A stretch of 51,593 nt of DNA from Paludibaculum sp. (GTDB taxonomy: Bacteria; Acidobacteriota; Terriglobia; Bryobacterales; Bryobacteraceae). Of the stretch, positions 16,491-23,612 are shown one piece after another (position 1 is the first letter of the stretch; each line of letters starts with the position of its first letter). Location of the stretch: positions 1 to 51,593 of the forward strand of contig JARKQJ010000251.1 in assembly GCA_029973955.1 (NCBI GenBank), in the 5' to 3' direction. A model generated the notes under the pieces. That model made no database searches, was not told where the DNA came from, and saw only the letters and a list, made by a program, of their open reading frames with translations. The translations under genes were made by a program, and so were the position numbers.

Positions 16491-16608
16491 GGGGGGGGAC
16501 GGACTGGGACGTGTGGCCCCGAGGCGCGAGCCTCGGGGGAAAAGGGCTTGGACACGAGGGGGACGGGCTGGGACTTGTGGCCCCGCGGTTGGCGCCTCGG
16601 AGGAGAAG
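16491..16608. repeat. Double REP-like hairpin repeat, copy A
   Basis: The first unit reads GGGACGGACTGGGACGTGTGG and then a perfect hairpin, CCCCGAGGC and GCCTCGGGG with a GCGA loop (16517-16538). After a spacer with GGGCTTGGACACGAGG comes a second, decayed unit starting GGGACGGGCTGGGACTTGTGG (from about 16560). The same order, including the spacer, recurs at 51370-51473. It lies in the 209-bp region between rpsA and the kinase gene. Confidence 0.75.
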
Positions 16609-16636
16609 ATGTGGGCAGCGGGCGGAGCAGGCGGGA

Positions 16637-16642
16637 TATGAT
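16637..16642 (+). promoter_or_regulatory. -10 box directly before the histidine kinase gene
   Basis: TATGAT ends 6 bases before the GTG at 16649, so transcription should begin at the start codon. No Shine-Dalgarno sequence lies between them. The geometry is the same as at 9658-9670. Confidence 0.4.
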
Positions 16643-16648
16643 GACGGC

Positions 16649-17890
16649 GTGGCGCTAGGGATGAGTCCGGCGGCGCAAAAGTGGCTGCCTCGCACGCAGG
16701 ATGGAGTGTGGCTGCTCCTGTTTTCGGCTCTGGCGTGGGTGAGTCCGACGCACGGCACGGCCGAGTTGGAAGTGCTGGCGATGCTGGCGGTGCTGGAGGT
16801 GGTGGCGCCGCGGGTTGGGGCACTGACGACGCGGCGGGGCAACCTGGCGGTGATCGGGTTGAAGCTGGTGCTGGGATTCCTGTTGATCGGGGTGACGGGG
16901 GGGATCGCATCCAGTTATTACCTGATCCTGCTGCTGCCGGTGGTGTCGGCGGCGACGACGCTGGGGCCGCTGGGCACGGCGGTGGTAAGCCTGATGGCGT
17001 GCACGGCGTACCTGGCGTTCGTCCCGGTGGCGTATTCGCTCGGCTACATTCTGGAGGGGATCTACCTGAGGGACCTGAGCCTGCGAGTGATCTTCCTGCC
17101 CGTGGTGGCATACCTGACCTACGGACTGGCGGAGGCGAACCGCCAAGCGGCGCTGAAGGCGCAGGCGGCGGCGGCGGAGCTGGCGGAGGCCAACCGGCGG
17201 CTGCTGGAGGCTGAGGCAGGGATGCGGCGTAGCGAGCGGCTGGCGGCGCTGGGGCAACTGACGGCCGGGCTGGCGCACGAATTGAGAAACCCGCTGGGGA
17301 CGATGAAGGCGTCGGCGGAGATCCTGCTACAACGGATCGACCCGGGCGAGGAGATCCAGCGCGAGATGGCGGGGTACATCTCCAGCGAGGTGGACCGGAC
17401 CAATTCGCTGGTGACACGGTTTCTGGAGTTTGCGCGGCCGCTGCAGGTGAAGAAGGCGCCGGTGGACATCAACGCGCTGCTGGACCAGGCGGTGGGGCAC
17501 CTGGCGCGGCAGTCGCCGGGCAGCGTTCCAACGATCCACAAGAACTTCGATCCGGCGCTGCCCTTGATTGAGGGCGACGCGGAGCTGCTGGAGCGGGTCT
17601 TCTTCAACCTGATTCTAAATGCGGTACAGGCATCGCCGGAAGATGGAACGGTGACGTTGAAGACGCGCCCAGCGGGCGGAGTGGTGGAGGTAGCGATTCT
17701 TGACCGCGGCGCAGGAATTCGCCGGGAAGACATGGAGCAGATCTTCAATCCCTTCTATACGACAAAGTCAGGCGGAGTGGGACTGGGGCTGGCGGTGAGC
17801 GCGAAGATCGTGGACGAGCATGGGGGGAAGATTCGAGTGGAGAGCGAAGAGGGGCGCGGGACGACGTTCGCGGTGAGCCTGCCGGTGTGA
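16649..17890 (+). CDS. Membrane sensor histidine kinase
   Basis: The protein has 413 residues from GTG 16649; ATG 16661 is an alternative. The N-terminal 155 residues form about six transmembrane helices without a large outer domain. An Ala-rich coiled coil (residues about 160-195) leads to the H-box LGQLTAGLAHELRNPLGTM, with the phospho-accepting His near residue 210. The ATPase domain has the N-box FFNLILNAVQASPEDG, then DRGAGI, FNPFYTTKSGGVGLGL and the final GTTFAVSLPV. This is the NtrB-like class. The response regulator at 18496 is the natural partner, although a stand-alone DNA-binding protein lies between. The input signal is probably sensed in or near the membrane. Confidence 0.9.
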   Translation: MALGMSPAAQKWLPRTQDGVWLLLFSALAWVSPTHGTAELEVLAMLAVLEVVAPRVGALTTRRGNLAVIGLKLVLGFLLIGVTGGIASSYYLILLLPVVSAATTLGPLGTAVVSLMACTAYLAFVPVAYSLGYILEGIYLRDLSLRVIFLPVVAYLTYGLAEANRQAALKAQAAAAELAEANRRLLEAEAGMRRSERLAALGQLTAGLAHELRNPLGTMKASAEILLQRIDPGEEIQREMAGYISSEVDRTNSLVTRFLEFARPLQVKKAPVDINALLDQAVGHLARQSPGSVPTIHKNFDPALPLIEGDAELLERVFFNLILNAVQASPEDGTVTLKTRPAGGVVEVAILDRGAGIRREDMEQIFNPFYTTKSGGVGLGLAVSAKIVDEHGGKIRVESEEGRGTTFAVSLPV

Positions 17891-18069
17891 CAGCCGGGTT
17901 CAATGTATGTAAACTTCGGTGACACCTGCAACCTTTTTCCGATTTTCGAAGACATTCGAGCGAACAAAATCCCCGCACAACCGTCTATAGCGGATGTAGG
18001 GCAGTTGCACTCGGAGAAAGACGCGGAGTGCGGAGCCCTTTAACGACTCTCTGGAGGAGCCGAGGGACG

Positions 18070-18411
18070 ATGAATCCGCTAGCCATCTCACGAGGAACCG
18101 CGAGCACTGCCACCGCACCCGCGATGGTGGGACCGCAACCAGCGCCGCAGAGCACCCGGCTCACGCGCAAAGAACGCGAACTACTCAGCATCCTCATGCA
18201 GAATCCGGGCCGCTGCATCAGCCGGGAGACTCTGTTGACGACGGTGTGGAAGTATTCGGAGGGAGCGCGCACGCGCACAGTGGACGTGCACGTTCAAAGA
18301 CTTCGCCGCAAACTGGGCCGGGACGCAGCCGCGCTAAAGACGATTGTGCGGCTAGGCTATTGCTGGTTCCCCGAGCCCGAAGCGCTGGGCCGGCCCGCTC
18401 CGGTCTGGTAA
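18070..18411 (+). CDS. Stand-alone winged-helix (OmpR/PhoB-type) DNA-binding protein without receiver
   Basis: The protein has 113 residues from ATG 18070, with GAGGG upstream. After about 30 flexible residues comes a complete OmpR/PhoB effector domain: LTRKERELLSILMQNPGRC, the recognition helix segment RTVDVHVQRLRRKLG and the wing IVRLGYCWF. There is no phosphorylation (receiver) domain, and the 179 bp upstream is too short to hold a broken one. It lies between the kinase and the NtrC-type regulator genes, all rightward. It probably binds DNA constitutively or through a partner. The domain call is secure; its targets are not known. Confidence 0.85.
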   Translation: MNPLAISRGTASTATAPAMVGPQPAPQSTRLTRKERELLSILMQNPGRCISRETLLTTVWKYSEGARTRTVDVHVQRLRRKLGRDAAALKTIVRLGYCWFPEPEALGRPAPVW

Positions 18412-18495
18412 TCACCCGCAAATTCACCGCAACGACATCCGGCATCCAGCCCGTCTTATGAGTGACCCCACCGCAGGGGGTGGGATTCAGCGATC

Positions 18496-19869
18496 ATGAG
18501 AACGGGAATGAAGACGCGCATCCTCGTCGTGGAAGACGAAGAAAAGCTACGGCGGGTAGTGTGTCTGCAACTGGAGAGCGGCGGCTATGAAGCCGTGGGC
18601 GCGGGCAGCGCCGAAGAGGCGTTGAAGCTGGCGGGCACGGTGGGTCTGGTGTTGACGGACATGCGGTTGCCGGGCATGGATGGCATTGATCTATTGAAGG
18701 CCATTCAAAGGCAGAACGCGCGGATTCCGGTGGTGGTGATGACGGCGTTCGGGACGGTGGAGCTGGCGGTGGAGTCGATGAAGCTGGGGGCGGCGGATTT
18801 CCTGCCGAAGCCATTTTCGTTGGACCATCTGATGGCGGTGGTGCGCAAAGCGCTGGAAGTGCAGACGCTGCGGGAGGAGAACGTCCGGCTGAAGGACGAA
18901 CTAGGGCGGCGCTACCGGGTGGACAACATCATCGGCACCGGGCCGAAGATGCAGGAGATTCTGGCGTCCGTGACGCGCGTGGCGCCGGCGCGCACGACGG
19001 TGCTGCTGTGCGGCGAGAGCGGCACGGGCAAAGACCTGATCGCGCGTGCCATTCACCACTATTCGCCGCGCGCCGGGCAGCCGTTTGTGAAGATCAATTG
19101 CACGGCGATTCCGGAAAACCTGATGGAAAGCGAGCTGTTCGGATACGAGAAAGGCGCGTTTACGGGCGCGGCGGCCGCCAAGCCGGGCAAGTTCGAGCAG
19201 GCCGACAGCGGCACGGTGTTCCTGGACGAGATCGGCGACGTACCGCCGGCGGTGCAGGTGAAGCTGCTGCGGATTCTGCAGGAGCGCGAGTTCGAAAGGC
19301 TGGGCAGCAACAAGACACGGCAGATCGATGTACGCGTGGTGGCAGCGACGAACGTGGACCTGCGGCGGGCGCTGGAAGAGGGCAATTTCCGCGAGGATCT
19401 CTACTACCGGTTGAACGTATTTCCGTTGACCATTCCGCCACTGCGCGAGCGGGCGGAGGACATTCCGGCGCTGGCTGAGGTCTTTCTGCGGAAGCTGGCG
19501 GCGGAGAGCGGATCGCCCGTGCGGTCGATTTCGGAGGCGGCGCGAGAGAAGCTGCTGGGCTATCATTGGCCGGGCAACGTGCGCGAACTGGAGAACGTGA
19601 TCGAGCGGAGCCTGCTGTATGCGATGGGCGAAACGCTGGAGGCGGCGGACATCCGGTTGGATCATGCGCCGAGGCGGGCGGCGGCGAACGGCGTGGAGAG
19701 CGGGAACGGGGGATTTCTGAAAGAAGGCGAGTCCCTGGAAGAGCACGAGCAGCAACTGATCCGGGAGGCGCTGAAGCGGGCGGGCGGGAACAAGAGCCAG
19801 GCGGCGCGGCTGCTGGGGCTCACTCGGAACGCACTGCGGTACCGGCTGTCGCAGATGGGTCTGGAGTAG
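18496..19869 (+). CDS. Sigma-54-dependent response regulator, NtrC/AtoC type
   Basis: The protein has 457 residues from ATG 18496; ATG 18508 is a possible later start. The receiver domain (about 8-125) has acidic residues in VVEDEEK and the phospho-acceptor Asp near residue 55 (LTDMRLPGMDG). The AAA+ domain has Walker A GESGTGKD (about 173-180) and the sigma-54 contact loop GAFTGA (about 220-225). The Fis-type helix-turn-helix at the end is NKSQAARLLGLTRNALRYRL. It should activate sigma-54 promoters after phosphorylation by the upstream kinase. A 13-codon open frame (18458-18499) with an ATGA overlap precedes it. The last 50 bp overlap the end of the convergent EamA gene. Confidence 0.93.
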   Translation: MRTGMKTRILVVEDEEKLRRVVCLQLESGGYEAVGAGSAEEALKLAGTVGLVLTDMRLPGMDGIDLLKAIQRQNARIPVVVMTAFGTVELAVESMKLGAADFLPKPFSLDHLMAVVRKALEVQTLREENVRLKDELGRRYRVDNIIGTGPKMQEILASVTRVAPARTTVLLCGESGTGKDLIARAIHHYSPRAGQPFVKINCTAIPENLMESELFGYEKGAFTGAAAAKPGKFEQADSGTVFLDEIGDVPPAVQVKLLRILQEREFERLGSNKTRQIDVRVVAATNVDLRRALEEGNFREDLYYRLNVFPLTIPPLRERAEDIPALAEVFLRKLAAESGSPVRSISEAAREKLLGYHWPGNVRELENVIERSLLYAMGETLEAADIRLDHAPRRAAANGVESGNGGFLKEGESLEEHEQQLIREALKRAGGNKSQAARLLGLTRNALRYRLSQMGLE

Positions 19870-20713
19870 GGCTGGCGCGCTCGGCGAGCATGTTGGCCAG
19901 GGTGGCCGCGAGGATGATGGCGCCGCCGGCGAGAGCGCGGAGGCTGGGTTGTTCGTGGTGGAAGAACCAGGTCCAGATGGGATTGCAGACGGGCTCCAGG
20001 AGCAGCAGCGTGGAGGCTTCAAAGGCGGGCACGCGGCGCATGCCGGTGGTGAGAAGCAGGTACGCGAGCCCGATCTGAACGAGGCCGAGATAGACGAGCA
20101 CGGCGAAATCGAAAGGCTGGACGGCGGCAATGGGCCAGGCGCCGGGGAAACAGAGGAGAGCCGCGATCATGTTGCCGGCGGTGACGGTGGCGAGCGCTGC
20201 GTCGCTATCGCCTGAATGGTGGGCCTGCCAGCGCAAGCCGGCGAGGGTGATGGCGTAACAGAAACCGGAGGCGGCGGCCCAGAGGTTGCCGGCGCTGGGA
20301 TTGGGCGCGGTGGCGGCGGGAGTTTCGACGCCGGTGAAGAAGAGCGCCATGCCGGCGACAAGGGCGAGGGTGAACCAGTAGTCGCGGCGGCGAAGGTGTT
20401 CCTTGAGAAAAACCGGCCCGATGAGAAGGAGGTAAGCGGGCGCGGTGGATTGCAGAAAGATGGCGTTGGCGGAGGTGGTGAGTTTGTTGGCCTGGACGAA
20501 GGAGACGAGCGTGAGTGCGTAGAAGAGGCCGACGGGGAAGACGCGCCAGCTCCAGCCGCGGCGCGCACCGGGTAAGAGCAACAGCAGAGCTACGGCGGCG
20601 ATGGCGCTGCGGATGCCTCCGGTCTGCCAGGCGGTGAGCGCGGTGCCCTTGATGGCGGCGCCGCCGGTGGAAAACAGCAGCGCGGCGCCCAGCACCATAA
20701 GACGGGGGAGCAT
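19820..20713 (-). CDS. EamA/DMT-family transporter
   Basis: The protein has 297 residues from ATG at 20711-20713, chosen because the hydrophobic first helix MLPRLMVLGAALLFSTGGAA starts there. Ten transmembrane helices in two EamA halves are visible, for example GIRSAIAAVALLLLL and ANAIFLQSTAPAYLLLIGPV in the first half and FDFAVLVYLGLVQIGLAYLLL in the second. The family exports or imports metabolites and drugs; the substrate is unknown. The 3' end overlaps the response regulator gene by 50 bp on the opposite strand. The 5' end is divergent from the sulfatase maturase gene, with only 46 bp between. Confidence 0.88.
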   Translation of the reverse strand: MLPRLMVLGAALLFSTGGAAIKGTALTAWQTGGIRSAIAAVALLLLLPGARRGWSWRVFPVGLFYALTLVSFVQANKLTTSANAIFLQSTAPAYLLLIGPVFLKEHLRRRDYWFTLALVAGMALFFTGVETPAATAPNPSAGNLWAAASGFCYAITLAGLRWQAHHSGDSDAALATVTAGNMIAALLCFPGAWPIAAVQPFDFAVLVYLGLVQIGLAYLLLTTGMRRVPAFEASTLLLLEPVCNPIWTWFFHHEQPSLRALAGGAIILAATLANMLAERASPTPDPSATAGTAVRSE

Positions 20714-20745
20714 TGGAATCAGAATAGCGAATGGGCGTAGGGTGG

Positions 20746-20751
20746 TACACT
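20746..20751 (+). promoter_or_regulatory. -10-like box before the sulfatase maturase gene
   Basis: TACACT ends 8 bases before the ATG at 20760. The predicted transcription start is on or within two bases of the start codon, and no Shine-Dalgarno sequence is present. Confidence 0.35.
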
Positions 20752-20759
20752 CCGAGCAT

Positions 20760-21974
20760 ATGACGGCTGGGACCCCATTCCCTATTGTGTCCGGCGAGAT
20801 CTCGACGGCCTCCATTTCCGGCCAGGCGCCGCGGATCTCCTCGTTGCTGATCAAGCCGGCGTCCGCCGTCTGCAATCTCGATTGCCAGTACTGCTTCTAC
20901 CTGGACCGCGATGCCGATCCGTACAAGGAACTGCCCGCGCGCGTCATGCCGCTGGACACCCTGGAGCGGCTGGTGGACAATTTTCTGTTCTACTCCTACC
21001 CGGCCTCGACATTCGCGTTTCAAGGCGGCGAGCCGACGCTGGCCGGACTGAAGTTTTTCGAGAAGCTCGTCGAATTCCAGCAGCGCTACGGGCGGAACGG
21101 GCAGGCGGTGTCCAACGCTCTGCAGACCAACGGTGTGCTGCTGGACGCAGACTGGTGCCGGCTGTTCCGCGAGTACAACTTCCTGATCGGCATCTCGATC
21201 GACGGCCCCGAGGAGGTGAACGACCTCTACCGCATCAACAAAGCCGGGCACGGCACGTGGAAGAAAGTGATGCAGGGCATCGAGGTGATGCAGAAGGAGA
21301 AGGTGGAGTTCAACGTTCTGTGCGTGCTGTCGCAATCGAACGTGCACAAGCCGCGGGAGATCTACAAGTTCTTCCGGTCGATTGGCGTGCAGTACATGCA
21401 GTTCATCCCGTTGGCGGAGTTCAACGCGGACGGCACGCCGATGCCGTTCACGATTACTCCGGAAGAGTACGGGCGGTTCATGTGCGAGATCTTCGACCTG
21501 TGGTGGCCGGAGCGGCGCAAGACGCGCGTGCGGTTTTTCGACAACCTGGCGGAGGCGATCGCCGGTCAGAAGCCGGGCTCCTGCACGATGCACGAGACGT
21601 GCGATTCGTACGTGGTGGTGGAGTACAACGGCGACGTCTACCCGTGCGACTTCTTCGTGGAGAAAGACTGGCGGCTGGGCAATGTCACGATGGACTCTTT
21701 CCCTGAGATCGCGCGGCGGCAGAAGCGCTATTCATTCGCGGTGAAGAAGACGCTGGCGCATCCGGAGTGCCAGGTGTGCCAGTATCAGGCGATCTGCCAC
21801 GGCGGCTGCCCGAAGACGCGGCACGGCGTCAACCGGCGGTTTGAAGACCTGGACTACTTCTGCGCGGCGTACAAGATGATGTTCGACAAGGCAGTGGGTC
21901 CGCTGCGGAAGGAAGTGGAGAAGTTGACGGGCGCGAGCGCGGCGTTGACACCGCACGCCATTAGTCCTTATTGA
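20760..21974 (+). CDS. Anaerobic sulfatase-maturating enzyme (radical SAM, SPASM domain)
   Basis: The protein has 404 residues. The radical SAM motif CNLDCQYC gives Cys38, Cys42 and Cys45, which bind the cluster that splits S-adenosylmethionine. FAFQGGEPTLAGLKFFE is the GGEP motif of the family. The C-terminal SPASM region holds further cluster ligands in VEYNGDVYPCDFFVEKDW, HPECQVCQYQAICHGGCP and DYFCAAYK. Such enzymes convert an active-site Cys or Ser of sulfatases to formylglycine. No sulfatase gene is in the window, so it must act on proteins encoded elsewhere. The frame upstream of 20760 is not part of the gene. Confidence 0.9.
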   Translation: MTAGTPFPIVSGEISTASISGQAPRISSLLIKPASAVCNLDCQYCFYLDRDADPYKELPARVMPLDTLERLVDNFLFYSYPASTFAFQGGEPTLAGLKFFEKLVEFQQRYGRNGQAVSNALQTNGVLLDADWCRLFREYNFLIGISIDGPEEVNDLYRINKAGHGTWKKVMQGIEVMQKEKVEFNVLCVLSQSNVHKPREIYKFFRSIGVQYMQFIPLAEFNADGTPMPFTITPEEYGRFMCEIFDLWWPERRKTRVRFFDNLAEAIAGQKPGSCTMHETCDSYVVVEYNGDVYPCDFFVEKDWRLGNVTMDSFPEIARRQKRYSFAVKKTLAHPECQVCQYQAICHGGCPKTRHGVNRRFEDLDYFCAAYKMMFDKAVGPLRKEVEKLTGASAALTPHAISPY

Positions 21975-21982
21975 GGCAGCCC

Positions 21983-23347
21983 TTACTGAGGCGCATCGGC
22001 GGGCGGCGGCGGAAGCTGTTCCACCTGAACGCGGGCGATGCGGTTGAACTCCATCTCCAGCACTTGAAAGCGGCGCCCGCCATACTCAACGGCCTCGCCG
22101 GCGCCGGGAATGTGGCCGAGGCGGAAGAGCAGATAACCGGCAACGGTCTCGTACTCTTCGCCGCCGGGCAACTCGATGCCGTATTGCGTTTCGAGATCGC
22201 GGAGCGGGAGAGTGCCCTCTACTTCGAAGAGGTCTGGCGGCTCCTCGGGCGGCGGCTGCGTCTTGACGTCGAACTCGTCTTCGATCTCGCCGAAGATCTG
22301 TTCGAGGACGTCTTCGATGGTGATGAGGCCGGTGACGGTGCCGAACTCGTCGACGACGAAAGCGATGTGAGCGTGCTGCTGGCGCAGGTCATCCAGCAGC
22401 AGGTGGAGCTCGCGGGATTCGGGAACGATGGGCGCCTTCTTGAGGATGCTCTGGAGCGAGAAGGGTTTCACGGCGCGGCGGCGGGTATTGGACTGGCGGC
22501 GGCTGGTCCAGAAGGCGAGGACGTCTTTCACGTGGACGAAGCCGATGGGGTTTTCGTCGCCAGGGTTGACCACGGGGAGGCGTGAATACCAGCTTTCACT
22601 GGCGAGGCGGAGCACTTCGTCGATGTCGGCGTCGGCGTTGACGGTGACCATCTGGCCGCGAGGCATCATCACCTCGCGGGCGCTGTGGTCCTGAAGTTCG
22701 ATGACACGCTGGATGGCATCGGCTTCAAACTCGGTGAGGTGCCCGGCGGAGTGGCTGGCGGAGACGACGAACTTGAGTTCTTCCGGCGAGTGGGCGCCGT
22801 GCTGATGGCCATGGACTCCGATGAGTTTGGAGATGACGGTGGAGGAGCGCTCCACCACCCAGACGAAAGGCTCGGCCACTTTGTAGAAGACGAGCAGGAT
22901 GGGCGCGAGAATCACGGCCACGCGGTCCGCCTTGTCCATCGCGAGGTTTTTGGGCACCACTTCGCCGAGGACCACGTGCATGTAGGTCATGATGAGGAAC
23001 GCCAGCACGATGCTGACGATGCTGAGCGCGGCCGAGGTGACGGGCGTGAGGATGGGGCCGAACAGGGAGAGGAGGAGACGGTGCAGAGTCTCCTCGCCGA
23101 GCCAGCCGAGGCCGAGACTGGCGAGCGTGAGGCCGACCTGAGTGACGGAGAGGAGCCGCTCAGGGTTCGACAACAGCAGGAGCGCGGCCTGTGCGCCGAC
23201 ATGGCCTGCCTCGGCCAGTTGCTTCAGGCGGGAGGGCCGGACGGAGACGAGCGAGATTTCCGCCGCGGCCATGAAGGCGTTGATGCCGACGATCGCCAGC
23301 ATGAAGGCCAGGCGGTATCCGTAATAACTGCCACTGGCGCTTTCCAT
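21983..23347 (-). CDS. CNNM/CBS-domain membrane protein, CorC/HlyC (hemolysin C-like) family
   Basis: The protein has 454 residues from ATG at 23345-23347. The CNNM membrane domain (about 1-190) has several helices and motifs FMAAAEISLVSVRPSRLKQ and VVLGEVVPKNLAM. A CBS pair follows (about 205-340): HSAREVMMPRGQMVTVN and HIAFVVDEFGTVTGLITIED. The C-terminal CorC_HlyC transporter-associated domain starts at DLFEVEGTLPLRDLE. Members take part in magnesium or sodium transport or efflux. The gene is convergent with the sulfatase maturase gene, 8 bp apart. The 265 bp upstream of it hold no gene I can support. Confidence 0.9.
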   Translation of the reverse strand: MESASGSYYGYRLAFMLAIVGINAFMAAAEISLVSVRPSRLKQLAEAGHVGAQAALLLLSNPERLLSVTQVGLTLASLGLGWLGEETLHRLLLSLFGPILTPVTSAALSIVSIVLAFLIMTYMHVVLGEVVPKNLAMDKADRVAVILAPILLVFYKVAEPFVWVVERSSTVISKLIGVHGHQHGAHSPEELKFVVSASHSAGHLTEFEADAIQRVIELQDHSAREVMMPRGQMVTVNADADIDEVLRLASESWYSRLPVVNPGDENPIGFVHVKDVLAFWTSRRQSNTRRRAVKPFSLQSILKKAPIVPESRELHLLLDDLRQQHAHIAFVVDEFGTVTGLITIEDVLEQIFGEIEDEFDVKTQPPPEEPPDLFEVEGTLPLRDLETQYGIELPGGEEYETVAGYLLFRLGHIPGAGEAVEYGGRRFQVLEMEFNRIARVQVEQLPPPPADAPQ

Positions 23348-23612
23348 GGCTTGTTTTCGATATGGTAAACGATCCGGAAGGCCCGCGCCCAGCGCGGAGG
23401 GGAATGGAGGCTGGCCGGAGAGCTGCGCCTGGAGAGGCGCCAGAAGGACCGGAGCGAACGCCCACCGCCCGGCCAACAGCTCGCCTGCGGAGGGCCCGGC
23501 GTGTCCGCTACCGGTCCCACAGCTTTATGACGGCCCAAGTGCAGTTGAGATAGTGCGCAAGGCGTCGAGGGAAAGGACGGCCAGGGCGTTGTTACAGTTG
23601 TGACCGCGCCGG

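Noticed and set aside
16440..16648. Divergent region between rpsA and the kinase, considered as an RNA gene
   Set aside because: The paired structure is explained by the dispersed hairpin repeat; no known RNA family was recognised.
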